Positions 32,764-41,169 of a stretch of 64,000 bases of DNA are shown here, one piece after another. Each line of letters begins with the position of its first letter. The first letter of the stretch is position 1. The notes beneath the pieces are model-generated. The model searched no databases and was not told the DNA's origin. It was given only the letters and a program-made list of their open reading frames with translations. Origin of the DNA: Mycobacterium avium subsp. avium. Lineage in GTDB: Bacteria; Actinomycetota; Actinomycetes; Mycobacteriales; Mycobacteriaceae. The stretch covers positions 3,286,001 through 3,350,000 of the forward strand of contig NZ_CP046507.1 of NCBI RefSeq assembly GCF_009741445.1, in the 5' to 3' direction. The position numbers and the translations under genes are program-made.

Positions 32764-33197
32764 ATCCAGCGGCGCTCGCCGGCGCCGGTGTTGGCCAGCG
32801 GGGCGCCGGCCGGACCGCCGGCCAGCCGGCTCAGCACCCCGGCCCCGGCCAGCGCGTGGTAGCCGCCGATCACGTCGGTGGCGCGGTGCAGGCCGATGTC
32901 CAGCAGCGCGGCCGCGGCCAGGCTGGACGTGTAGCCCTCCGAACAGATGATCACCCATTCGACGTCGTCGCCGACGGCCTCGGGCAGCCGGGCCTCGCTG
33001 GTCGGGTCGCAGCGCCATTCCAGCACGTTGCGCTCGATCACCAGCGCGCCGGGCACCTCGCCCTCGCGGAACCGCTGGGCCTGCGGCCGGATGTCGACCA
33101 GCACCGCGCCGCGGCGCACCGCGTCGGGCACTTCGACGGCGGGCAGCCGGCGGAACCGGCGCCGGGCGGACCTCAACACGACGTCGATGCGGCTCAT
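32760..33197 (-). CDS. Rhodanese-like sulfurtransferase
   Basis: A 145-residue single-domain rhodanese (Rv1066-like). Cys85 in VIICSEGYTSSLAA is the persulfide-forming residue, and DIRP and GGYHAL are family marks. The ATG overlaps the TGA of the cysteine dioxygenase gene (ATGA), so sulfur oxidation and sulfur transfer are translationally coupled here. Likely roles are sulfane-sulfur handling after cysteine oxidation; the acceptor is unknown. The last residues (ERRWI) reach the convergent hydrolase gene. Confidence 0.9.
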   Translation of the reverse strand: MSRIDVVLRSARRRFRRLPAVEVPDAVRRGAVLVDIRPQAQRFREGEVPGALVIERNVLEWRCDPTSEARLPEAVGDDVEWVIICSEGYTSSLAAAALLDIGLHRATDVIGGYHALAGAGVLSRLAGGPAGAPLANTGAGERRWI

Positions 33198-33790
33198 CAC
33201 GATCCTTCCGGCTGGTCGGTCAGTTCGGTGCGTTGCCGACGCAACGTCTTGCGCTCGGTGATGTCGTAGTAGGACATCGCGGTCAGCGGCGGCGAGTAGG
33301 CGTGCACGCTCAGCGTCGGCGCCGCCTGGGCGGCGGCGACGGCCCGACGGCTGACCGGCCCGCTGACCGGCCGGGGCGCCCACACCACGTCGTGCACCCA
33401 GCCCAGCGGGAAGCCGGCCTGATCGCCGGCATCGAGCCGGCGGCGTCGCAAAGCCCTACCGTCCCAACGGTATTCGTTCAGCGATCCGGAGACGACGGTC
33501 AACGCGCCCAGCGACCCGCCGTGGTCGTGCAGTTCGGTCGGGTGGCCGGGCACCCAGCTGATCAGCCAGACGTCGAGCTCCTCGTCGCCGTGGATGCGGG
33601 TGAACCAGCGCCGCGACGCCGGGATGCCGCCCGGGGGCAGCAGGTGGTCGCAGCGCCCGCTGAGCACGTCGTCGGCGGCCTGATCGGTGGCATAGAGCAG
33701 GTCGGGCACCCGCAACCGGGTCGGACCCGGCGACGGCGACGACGGGAAAGGCGGGCGCAGGGCAGCCAGGGTGGCGGCGGGCACAGGCAT
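33197..33790 (-). CDS. Cysteine dioxygenase family protein
   Basis: A 197-residue cupin of the cysteine dioxygenase type (Rv1065-like), expected to oxidise cysteine (or a related thiol such as 3-mercaptopropionate) to the sulfinate with iron and oxygen. Iron ligands His88 and His90 are in TELHDHGGSLGAL, and a third is His163 in LSVHAYSPP. The YSPP motif and Tyr following the third His match the family. It is coupled by ATGA overlap to the rhodanese gene and divergent from lpqV. Confidence 0.9.
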   Translation of the reverse strand: MPVPAATLAALRPPFPSSPSPGPTRLRVPDLLYATDQAADDVLSGRCDHLLPPGGIPASRRWFTRIHGDEELDVWLISWVPGHPTELHDHGGSLGALTVVSGSLNEYRWDGRALRRRRLDAGDQAGFPLGWVHDVVWAPRPVSGPVSRRAVAAAQAAPTLSVHAYSPPLTAMSYYDITERKTLRRQRTELTDQPEGS

Positions 33791-33893
33791 GAGGAACGAA
33801 CTCCGGGAAGCGAGAACGGATCGGGCGGCGGCGTGTTACGGCCGACAACACTCGCAAAATCCGAAGCGCTCCATCACGGCAGCCAGTGTTGCA

Positions 33894-33899
33894 TAGATT
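33894..33899 (+). promoter_or_regulatory. Candidate -10 element of a leaderless promoter (lpqV)
   Basis: TAGATT is followed by GGGATC and then the GTG start at 33906. The six-base spacing and absence of a ribosome-binding site favour a leaderless transcript. Confidence 0.45.
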
Positions 33900-33905
33900 G
33901 GGATC

Positions 33906-34361
33906 GTGCGCTGGCGCGGTGATCGGTCCCGGCGACGGGGCGCGGTCGTTCTGGTGGGCATCGTGCTGGGGGTTGTGACGGCGGCCCCCGGGTGCTCGCA
34001 CGGCGCCCCGCGCGGCGCGCCGGCGCCCGCACCGGCGCGGCAATCGGGTATCCCCGCCGGCCCCGCCGCGGCGCCGCCGGGCGCCGTCGGGCTGTCCCCG
34101 GGCGGCGTGACGACCCGGATCGACATCCCGGCGGACTCCACCGAAGAGGAGTACTACCAGGCCTGTCACGCCGCCAAGGAGTGGATGGACGCCCAGCCCA
34201 AGACGGGTGCGTCGCTGTTCGAGCCGTACTTGTCGATGGTGCAGGCGTCGCCGTCGGGCACCGCGGGCAGCTGGAACACGCCGTGGTCGGCGTTGGCGCC
34301 GGCCCGGCAGGCGGCCGTGATCGTCGCCGCCCGGGCGGCCGCGAACGGCGAATGCGGGTGA
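33906..34361 (+). CDS. lpqV: Putative lipoprotein LpqV
   Basis: A 151-residue protein placed like Rv1064c. An RR-containing basic N-terminus and hydrophobic segment (AVVLVGIVLGVVTAAPGC) end in Cys30. The residues before the Cys (A-P-G) are a poor match to the usual lipobox, so lipidation is likely but not certain. A Pro/Ala-rich linker precedes a conserved domain with EEEYYQACHAAKEWMDAQP and TPWSALAPARQAAVIVAARAAANGECG. The start is GTG with a leaderless-type promoter. The function is unknown. Confidence 0.8.
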   Translation: MRWRGDRSRRRGAVVLVGIVLGVVTAAPGCSHGAPRGAPAPAPARQSGIPAGPAAAPPGAVGLSPGGVTTRIDIPADSTEEEYYQACHAAKEWMDAQPKTGASLFEPYLSMVQASPSGTAGSWNTPWSALAPARQAAVIVAARAAANGECG

Positions 34362-34496
34362 CGGCACCCCGGTTGGACAAAGACAATTGCGATCACGGTT
34401 GAAAAAACTGCCCGGGCCGCGCCCGCCGACCGCCGCGAGCGCCCACCGCCGGCCGCCGCGCACCCCCGGCGGCCGGCGGCCGCGCAAAATGGAGGG

Positions 34497-35567
34497 GTGC
34501 CTGAGGAACGTCGATCAGCACCGACTCGGGTGGCACTCGCGCTCGGCAGCGGTGGCGCCCGCGGCTACGCCCACATCGGGGTGATCGAGGCGCTGCAAGA
34601 CCGCGGCTACGACATCGTCGGCGTCGCCGGCTCGTCGATGGGCGCGCTGGTCGGCGGCCTGCAAGCGGCCGGACGGCTCGACGAGTTCGCCGAGTGGGCC
34701 AAGTCGCTGACCCAGCGCACCATCCTGCGGCTGCTGGACCCGTCCATCAGCGCGGCCGGGGTGATGCGGGCGGGCAAGATCCTGGACGCGGTGCGCGACA
34801 TCCTGGGGCCGGTGGCCATCGAGGACCTGCGCATCCCCTACACCGCGGTGGCCACCGACCTGCTGGCCGGCAAGTCGGTGTGGTTTCAGCGCGGGCCGCT
34901 GGACGAGGCGATCCGCGCGTCCATCGCGATCCCCGGGGTGATCGCCCCGCACACCCTCGACGGCCGGCTGCTGGCCGACGGCGGCATCCTCGACCCGCTG
35001 CCGATGGCCCCGCTCTCGGCCGTCAACGCCGATCTGACCATCGCGGTGAACCTGTCCGGCAGCGAGGCGATCACCCGTCGCGAGGCCGAACCGGCCGCCA
35101 CCGCCGAGTGGTTGACCCGCATGATGCGCAGCACCTCGGCGCTGTTCGACACGGCCGCCGCCCGCTCGCTGCTCGATCGGCCCACCGCGCGGGCGGTGCT
35201 GAGCCGGCTGGGCGGGCCGAGCGGCGACGCCGACGCCTGGCCGGACAATCCCGAGGAACCCGACCAGCCGGTGCTCGCCGATGACGACGACGAGGCCGTC
35301 GAATTGTCCGGCGCGGCAACGGATGTGCCCAAACTGGGCAGCTTCGAGGTGATGAACCGCACCATCGACATCGCCCAGGCGGCGCTGGCGCGGCACACGC
35401 TGGCCGTCTACCCGCCCGACCTGCTCATCGAGGTCCCCCGCTCGATCTGCCGGGGCCTGGAATTCCACCGGGCGGTGGAGGTGATCGACGCGGGGCGGGC
35501 GTTGGCCGACCAAGCCCTCGACGCCCTCGAGGACGGCGACGACGACCGCCCCGCGGTCGAGCGCTGA
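34497..35567 (+). CDS. Patatin-like phospholipase (Rv1063c-like)
   Basis: A 356-residue patatin-domain acyl hydrolase. The glycine-rich oxyanion loop is GSGGARGYAH (18-27), the nucleophile Ser47 is in GSSMG, and the catalytic Asp is in LADGGIL (near 162). The C-terminal ~140 residues are acidic and poorly conserved. No signal peptide is seen, so it should act on membrane lipids from the cytosolic side. The GTG at 34497 has CAAAAT six bases upstream, and a purine run there is too close to act as a normal ribosome-binding site. It is convergent with a second patatin. Confidence 0.9.
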   Translation: MPEERRSAPTRVALALGSGGARGYAHIGVIEALQDRGYDIVGVAGSSMGALVGGLQAAGRLDEFAEWAKSLTQRTILRLLDPSISAAGVMRAGKILDAVRDILGPVAIEDLRIPYTAVATDLLAGKSVWFQRGPLDEAIRASIAIPGVIAPHTLDGRLLADGGILDPLPMAPLSAVNADLTIAVNLSGSEAITRREAEPAATAEWLTRMMRSTSALFDTAAARSLLDRPTARAVLSRLGGPSGDADAWPDNPEEPDQPVLADDDDEAVELSGAATDVPKLGSFEVMNRTIDIAQAALARHTLAVYPPDLLIEVPRSICRGLEFHRAVEVIDAGRALADQALDALEDGDDDRPAVER

Positions 35568-35592
35568 ACCGATTGCCCGGCAACGGGATTCG

Positions 35593-36480
35593 TCACACAC
35601 CCAGGAATTCGGCGACGGCCGCGGCTTCGCGGCGGCCCTGTTCGCGGCCGGCCCGCGCCGAGGGCACCCGGCAGTCGGGGTCCAACGGGTTGGGCCCGAA
35701 CGCCGCCAGCGAGCGGTCGTCGGCGAAGACGGCCAACGCCCGGCCGGGGAACGCCGCGATCTCCGCGGCCTGGCCGGCGCCGAACGGCGACGGCGCGTCG
35801 ACGCCCGAGGGCACCAGCACCACCGCGACGTCGCAGTCGGCGGCCACCCCCAAATTCACCGAGCTGGCCACCCCGCCGTCCATGTAGCGGCGGCCGCCGA
35901 TGGCCACCGGAGGCCACGCCCCGGGCACCGCGCAACTGGCCGCCACCGCGTCGACGAGGTCGACGCCCGACGCCGGGTCGAACACGGTCAGCTCGCCGGT
36001 GTCGACGTCGATTGCGGTGAGCCGCAACGCCCGTCGCGGCCACCGGTGCGACGGCAACCGCGCCGCGATCACCCGGCGGCGCACCGGGGCCGGCACGGTG
36101 TCGGTGGCCAGCGCCACCGCCCCGATGCGCCGCAATTGTTGGCGGGTCTTGTCCTCCGAGTCGTCGTACGGTTCGGCCAGGGCGGTCAGTAACAGCTCGG
36201 TGATGGCCTCGACGTCGACCCCGGAATCGATTTCGGGCGAGGAGGCGGCGACCTGCCGATCGAACAGCGCGTCGAGGGTGTGGCCGCTGCACAGCTGGGC
36301 GGCGACCGCCGAGCCCGCCGACGTGCCGACCAGCACGTCGGATTCGGTCAGCAGCCGCGCCGCCGCCGGCGACTCGTCCGCAATGCCCCGCAGAATACCT
36401 GTCTCCCAGGCGATTCCGGCGATCCCGCCGCCGGCGAGCACCAGGGCGCGTTTGGTTGTCACGTCGAACCACTCTGCCAA
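35593..36480 (-). CDS. Patatin-like phospholipase (Rv1062-like)
   Basis: A 295-residue patatin with the oxyanion loop AGGGIAGIAWE (16-26), nucleophile Ser54 in GTSAG, and catalytic Asp in MDGGVAS (near 201). It is shorter and only distantly similar to the convergent patatin next door, so the two are not recent duplicates. It starts six bases after the stop of the glutamine amidotransferase gene, which suggests co-transcription. The substrate is unknown. Confidence 0.9.
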   Translation of the reverse strand: MAEWFDVTTKRALVLAGGGIAGIAWETGILRGIADESPAAARLLTESDVLVGTSAGSAVAAQLCSGHTLDALFDRQVAASSPEIDSGVDVEAITELLLTALAEPYDDSEDKTRQQLRRIGAVALATDTVPAPVRRRVIAARLPSHRWPRRALRLTAIDVDTGELTVFDPASGVDLVDAVAASCAVPGAWPPVAIGGRRYMDGGVASSVNLGVAADCDVAVVLVPSGVDAPSPFGAGQAAEIAAFPGRALAVFADDRSLAAFGPNPLDPDCRVPSARAGREQGRREAAAVAEFLGV

Positions 36481-36486
36481 ACGGCC

Positions 36487-37374
36487 TCAGCCGGCCCGCC
36501 GGGTGTCGGGCAGTGCGTGCTGGGAGTCCCGCACCGGGGTGCTCAGCTCGTCGCGGCGCAGCAGCCGCCGGGGCGGGTCGGGCAGCACCAGGCGGCGGGT
36601 GACTCGCAGCCCGGCGTCGACGTGAACCAGCTCCCCCGGCTCGAGCAGCCGCCAACGCGGGTCGGCGTCCATGCGTTCGGTGGCGAACACCACCGACGGC
36701 CGGGTGCACAGCTGCTGGGAGCGCGCGTGAATTCGTATGGTGTGCAAGTCGAATTCGGGTTGCCGGGCCGCGTCGGCGGAGCGATCCAACACGTAGAGCT
36801 GATGGGTGTGCGGGTAGCGCAGCGCCCACATCTCGGTGGCGGTGCTCAGCAGCAGGTTGACCGCATAGATCGGGACCTGCTCGGCCAGCCATCGGACGGC
36901 GTCGACCAGGCCCGCGGTGATGTCGCCGTCGCGGGCCCGGATCGCGGCGGTGATCAACGCGAACACCCGCTCGGAGTCGGTGTCGCCCAACACCAACCCG
37001 TCGACGCCGACCTCACGCAGCCGCGCGTCGATGACGTCGAGCCCCTCCAGCACCCCGTTGTGCGCGAAGATCCGGCCGTCCTGCAGAAACGGGTGGGTGT
37101 TGCGGACGTCGAGCGACCCGGTGGTCGCGTAGCGGACGTGGGCGATGACGGTGGTGCCGGTCAGCTGATGCGCTTCGCGCGCGAACGCGGCGTCCCGCCA
37201 GGCGGCTATCGGCTCCTTGTGCAGCTGCGGGCGGGCGTGCTCGTCGAACACCCCCAGGCCGGTGCCGTCGGGGTTTCTCCGGCTCTGTTCGGCCAGGCTG
37301 TCCGGCGCGTCGAGCAGCCAGAAGGTCGCGGTGCACGCGCGTGTCCCGGCGTGCAGGCCGAAGAGTCGACACAT
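36487..37374 (-). CDS. Class II glutamine amidotransferase domain protein (Rv1061-like)
   Basis: A 295-residue Ntn hydrolase. Met1 is followed by Cys2, the N-terminal nucleophile exposed after Met removal (CRLFGLHAG). The glutaminase region shows IAHVRYATTG, FAHNGVLEG and GDTDSERVFAL, close to the EgtC/YafJ type of stand-alone class II amidotransferases. A hydrolytic rather than synthetic role is likely, because no synthase domain is attached. EgtC itself sits in the ergothioneine cluster elsewhere, so this is a paralogue with unknown substrate. It is operonic with the downstream patatin. Confidence 0.9.
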   Translation of the reverse strand: MCRLFGLHAGTRACTATFWLLDAPDSLAEQSRRNPDGTGLGVFDEHARPQLHKEPIAAWRDAAFAREAHQLTGTTVIAHVRYATTGSLDVRNTHPFLQDGRIFAHNGVLEGLDVIDARLREVGVDGLVLGDTDSERVFALITAAIRARDGDITAGLVDAVRWLAEQVPIYAVNLLLSTATEMWALRYPHTHQLYVLDRSADAARQPEFDLHTIRIHARSQQLCTRPSVVFATERMDADPRWRLLEPGELVHVDAGLRVTRRLVLPDPPRRLLRRDELSTPVRDSQHALPDTRRAG

Positions 37375-37401
37375 GGGCTATTACCGTAACGGCCGGGGAA
37401 C

Positions 37402-37875
37402 TCAGCGGGTGAGCAAGGCCACCAGATTGTCCAGCGCGCGTCGCGCGTAGCCCTTCCACATCCTGCCCAGCAGTGGAAGCGCCCAGGCGGTCAGCGGCGA
37501 CCTGGGATGAATGTCCCAACGCCAGGTGATCTCGGTTCCGCCGGCCGCCGGGGTGAAAACCCATTCGCCCAGCACATGATTCACCAGCAGCGCCATCGGG
37601 CCGGTGATGCCGCTGAGCCGGTAGCCGAACGACCGCGGCGGGTCGACGCTGGTCAGTTCCTCGCGCATGCTCGCACCGCCGGCCAGGTGCACGATGCGCT
37701 GGCGACCCGCCGCGTCCCAGTCCCCGGTCTGTCCGCGCACCTCCCTGATCGGCGGGAAGGGGCCGTACCACCGGTTGAACAGCGTCGGCAGCGGCATCGG
37801 CAGCGTGCGTCCGAACGCGTCCGGCGCGGCGACGGGGGCGACGACGGATTGGGCGACGACGAGTGAATCTGCCAC
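37402..37875 (-). CDS. SRPBCC/polyketide cyclase-like protein (Rv1060-like)
   Basis: A 157-residue START-like fold protein with a hydrophobic ligand cavity expected. Typical features are the N-terminal beta strand VVAPVAAPDAFGR, WVFTPAAGGTEITWRWDIHP and an amphipathic C-terminal helix MWKGYARRALDNLVALL. No catalytic residues can be named. It follows fadD14 by 13 bp on the same strand, so it may bind a lipid made or activated by that ligase; this is inference from position only. Confidence 0.85.
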   Translation of the reverse strand: MADSLVVAQSVVAPVAAPDAFGRTLPMPLPTLFNRWYGPFPPIREVRGQTGDWDAAGRQRIVHLAGGASMREELTSVDPPRSFGYRLSGITGPMALLVNHVLGEWVFTPAAGGTEITWRWDIHPRSPLTAWALPLLGRMWKGYARRALDNLVALLTR

Positions 37876-37888
37876 TGTGCCAAGCCTT

Positions 37889-39520
37889 TCAGTCGCGCGC
37901 TTCGATGACCCGGTAGCCGCCGTCGGCGTAGCGGGAGCGGACGGCCTTCTTGTCGTACTTGCCGACGCTGGTGCGCGGTATCTCGTCGACGAACGTCCAC
38001 CGCTCCGGCAGCCACCAGCGAACCACCTTGTCGGCCAGGAACTTTCGCAGCTGGTCGGCGTCGACCGAGGCGCCGTCCTTGACCACCACCACGGCCAGCG
38101 GGCGTTCCTCCCACCGCTCGTCGGGCACTCCCACCACCGCGGCCTCGACCACGTCGGGGTGGCCGATCAGGCAGTTTTCCAGCTCCACCGAGGAGATCCA
38201 TTCGCCACCGGATTTGATGACGTCCTTGGCCCGGTCGGTCAGCGTGACGAAGCCCCGCTCGTCGATGCGGCCCACGTCGCCGGTGCGCAGCCAGCCGGAG
38301 TCGAACTTCGAGTCGTCGCGTCCCAGGTAGTAGGAGCCGGCGATCCACGGGCCGCGCACCTCCACCTCCCCCACCGCGGTGCCGTCGTTTGGCAGGACGC
38401 GGCCGTCGTCGTCGACGATGCGCATCTGGACCCCGCAGACCGGTTGGCCCTGTGTGCCCCGGTACGCCCAGTGCTGGTCCTCCGGCGTTCCCGGCGGCGG
38501 CCAGGCCATGGTGGCCAGCGGCGACGTCTCGGTCATGCCCCACAGTTGCCGGATCTGCACGCCGTGTTTCTCCTCGAAGGTGCGCATCAGCGACACCGGT
38601 ACGGCCGAGCCGCCGCAGACCACCAGCCGCAGCGACGACATGTCGTGGTCGGGGTCGTCTTCCAGGTGGTGCAGCACCGCGTTCCAGATGGTCGGCACCG
38701 CACCGGTCACGGTGGGCCGCAGGTCTTCGATCATCCGCACCAGCGAGCGGGGGTCGAGGTGGCAATCGGGCAGCACCAGGTCCGCGCCGGCCATCAGCGC
38801 CGCGTAGGGCAGGCCCCAGGCGTTGGCGTGAAACATCGGCACGATCGGCAGCAGGCTGTCGGTGGCCCCGATCCCGATGCCGTTGGCGGTGCACGCGGCC
38901 ATGGTGTGCAGGAAACTCGAACGATGGCTGTACACAACGCCTTTCGGGTTCCCGGTGGTGCCGCTGGTGTAGCACATGGCGGCCGCGGAGTTCTCGTTGA
39001 TGCGCGGCCAGTCGAATTCGGCCGGCTCGGCGCCGATGACGTCGGCGTAGCGCAGCACCGTCTTGCCGGATGCCCGCAGCGGCTCGGTGTCGCCGTCGCC
39101 AACCACGATCACCGTGTGCACGGTGTGCAGGCCGGGCAGCACCGGCGCGAGCAGTTTGACCAGCGACGCGTCGACCAGCACCACCTGGTCCTCGGCCTCG
39201 TTGGCGACGTAGGCGATCTGCTCGGGGAACAGCCGGATGTTCAGGGTGTGCAGCACCGCGCCCATCGAGGGCACGGCGAGGTAGGCGGCGAGATGCTCGG
39301 CGTTGTTCCACATGAAGGTGGCCACCCGCTGGTCCCCGGTCACCCCGAGCCCGCGCAACGCGTTCGCCAGCTGGGCGGCCTGGTCGCCCAGTTCGCGGTA
39401 GCTGGTGCGCCGGTAACCGTCTCCGGTCGCGGTGGTCACGGTGCGCGCCCCGTGCACGCTGCAGCCGTGACGCATGATCGCGGTGATCGTCAACGGAAAG
39501 TCCTGCATCGTGCCGTCCAC
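37889..39520 (-). CDS. fadD14: Fatty-acid-CoA ligase
   Basis: A 543-residue member of the ANL superfamily that adenylates a fatty acid and transfers it to CoA. The AMP-binding motif YTSGTTGNPKG lies near residues 185-195. LWGMTETSP, GWLRTGDVGRID and the C-terminal catalytic lysine region PRTSVGKYDKK are all present. The GTG at 39520 gives the length I recall for M. tuberculosis FadD14 and has a GGAGG site nine bases upstream; an internal ATG at 39508 is an alternative. The chain-length preference is unknown. Confidence 0.94.
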   Translation of the reverse strand: MDGTMQDFPLTITAIMRHGCSVHGARTVTTATGDGYRRTSYRELGDQAAQLANALRGLGVTGDQRVATFMWNNAEHLAAYLAVPSMGAVLHTLNIRLFPEQIAYVANEAEDQVVLVDASLVKLLAPVLPGLHTVHTVIVVGDGDTEPLRASGKTVLRYADVIGAEPAEFDWPRINENSAAAMCYTSGTTGNPKGVVYSHRSSFLHTMAACTANGIGIGATDSLLPIVPMFHANAWGLPYAALMAGADLVLPDCHLDPRSLVRMIEDLRPTVTGAVPTIWNAVLHHLEDDPDHDMSSLRLVVCGGSAVPVSLMRTFEEKHGVQIRQLWGMTETSPLATMAWPPPGTPEDQHWAYRGTQGQPVCGVQMRIVDDDGRVLPNDGTAVGEVEVRGPWIAGSYYLGRDDSKFDSGWLRTGDVGRIDERGFVTLTDRAKDVIKSGGEWISSVELENCLIGHPDVVEAAVVGVPDERWEERPLAVVVVKDGASVDADQLRKFLADKVVRWWLPERWTFVDEIPRTSVGKYDKKAVRSRYADGGYRVIEARD

Positions 39521-39681
39521 TGCGCACCGCCTCCGCATCGGGGCCGACGGCGCCGCACCGCCGGCCGCTTTCCCACCCTAAGCCCGGATCCGGCGATTGT
39601 GGCAGACCCCGAGCGGGCCGCACGGCCCCGATCCCGTTCGGCGGGCCCGACTTTGGCGGCCGGCTCGGGCGGTGGGTGCAG

Positions 39682-40779
39682 CTAGGCCAGCACCGGCTCC
39701 CACGGCGCCAGCTCGGGCAGCCAACCGGTGGTCGCGTCGTCGTCCTCGTCGGCGCCGCTGCACGGCGCGGCCGGTGCGGTCCCCGAGGGGAGCCGGGCCA
39801 CGCTGAGCACCCCGGCGTGGTCGGCGACGTACAGGTAGTTGCCGTCGGGGCTTTCCACCAGGGCCGACGGGTGCTTGGTCACCCTGACCTCACCGAGGAC
39901 GTCCTGGGTGCGGGTGCCCAGCACCGTGACGCGGTCGTCGCTGATCAGGTAGGCGCGCTCGCCGTCGCGGCTCAGCGTCATCCGGGTCAGCGGCCCGGTG
40001 ATCTCGTTGATCTTGTGCGTGCTGACGATGGTGGCGGCCCGGGTGTCGACGACGTCGAGCACCGAGCCCACCACCGGGCCGCAGCTGGCCACATACGCGG
40101 TGTTGCCGTCGTTGCCGAGCGCCACATCGCGGACGGGCAGCCCGAGCTCGACGGTGCCGACGAGGCGGGAGCGGCCGCCGACCCGGCGGCCGTCGGTGCG
40201 GGTGCGGGTTTCGATGATGGCCAGGCCGCCGCCGTTGGGCCCGTTGACGCCGACGAACAGCCGGCGCCCGTCGGCGCTGACCCGCACGCAGGCGGTGGTC
40301 GTCCCGGCCGCGGCGGCCAGCTCGATCACCTCGAGCTCGCCCGTGGTGGTGTCCAGCACCGCCACATCGGCGCCGCGCACGGCGTTGCGGCTGGCGTAGA
40401 GGTACCGCCCGTCCGGGCTGACCGCCAGATCGCTCAGGCTGTGCGCCAGCCGATGCGTGGCGATGCGCCAGTTGGTGACGACGTCGATGACTTCGATCGC
40501 GTCGTAGGCGGCGGTGGCGGTGCTGACATAGGCGTAGTTCGGGTCGGCGGCGCTCATTGCCACGGCGAACGGTTCGCTCAGACCGGCGATGGTGCTCGCG
40601 ACGCGGCAGGTGTGGGTGTCGATCACCGACACGGTGTCGCGGCCGTAGTTGGTCACCAGCAGCCGGCGCCCGTCGGGGCTGACGTCGATGTCGCTGATCG
40701 GGCCGTGGTGAACAGGGACTTTGACCACCGCGGTGTTGTCGATCCCGAATCGGGCCGTAGGCCCGTTTGCATCACTCAC
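39682..40779 (-). CDS. YncE-like seven-bladed beta-propeller protein (Rv1057-like)
   Basis: A 365-residue protein made of repeated beta-propeller blades with the motif SPDGRRLLVTN / SPDGRYLYASR / SADGRRLFVGV / SPDGNYLYVAD at about 45-residue intervals. It resembles Rv1057, which is reported to be controlled by the TrcRS system and by SigE; trcRS lies 7 kb downstream in this window. There is no signal peptide, so it is probably cytosolic or exported by another route. The GTG at 40779 gives the SDANGPTARFGI start; the open frame reaches 40869. A 390-bp gene-free region lies upstream. Confidence 0.87.
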   Translation of the reverse strand: MSDANGPTARFGIDNTAVVKVPVHHGPISDIDVSPDGRRLLVTNYGRDTVSVIDTHTCRVASTIAGLSEPFAVAMSAADPNYAYVSTATAAYDAIEVIDVVTNWRIATHRLAHSLSDLAVSPDGRYLYASRNAVRGADVAVLDTTTGELEVIELAAAAGTTTACVRVSADGRRLFVGVNGPNGGGLAIIETRTRTDGRRVGGRSRLVGTVELGLPVRDVALGNDGNTAYVASCGPVVGSVLDVVDTRAATIVSTHKINEITGPLTRMTLSRDGERAYLISDDRVTVLGTRTQDVLGEVRVTKHPSALVESPDGNYLYVADHAGVLSVARLPSGTAPAAPCSGADEDDDATTGWLPELAPWEPVLA

Positions 40780-41169
40780 GCTGGTACCGCCTTTGCTGTG
40801 TTTGTCGGCCCGGGTGGCCAGGTGGCGTAGCCGCCGATACGGTCGCGGCGAATTGGCCCCCGGATTCACCGGCTTTCAGCACCGAAAGGCACTGACGAGA
40901 CTGGTTTTCGGTAGTCTACTGGCCAAAATTCGCCTCACTGCAGCTCGAAAATGCTCGACGTTAGCTACGTCACTCGGTGCACTCAGGTTCTGCTCAGACT
41001 TCCAATCACGCTGTATCGCAGTCGCTTACCCGCAGCGAAACCGTCGCAAACGCGCATGCGGGGGATTTCATCCGCGCCGCTAACCGCGCCCGCGCATGTT
41101 CGCGGGCTGCTTTGCTGAGGAATTCTCAGCATCGGCGGTAAGAGAGGCGAATATCACATCGGGGCCGGC
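40780..41169. promoter_or_regulatory. 390-bp gene-free promoter region of the beta-propeller gene
   Basis: This region lies between the start of the beta-propeller gene and the stop of the DUF427 gene, both on the minus strand. It is less GC-rich than its surroundings and shows no supported frame. A palindrome with arms GCTGAG and CTCAGC around GAATT is at 41114-41130, about 40 bp past the DUF427 stop. It could be a weak terminator or an operator. The length suggests complex regulation, as described for Rv1057. Confidence 0.5.

Noticed and set aside
40721..41083. 120-codon plus-strand frame in the beta-propeller promoter region
   Set aside because: It has no ribosome-binding site, has atypical composition and begins inside the divergent gene; I left the region as regulatory.
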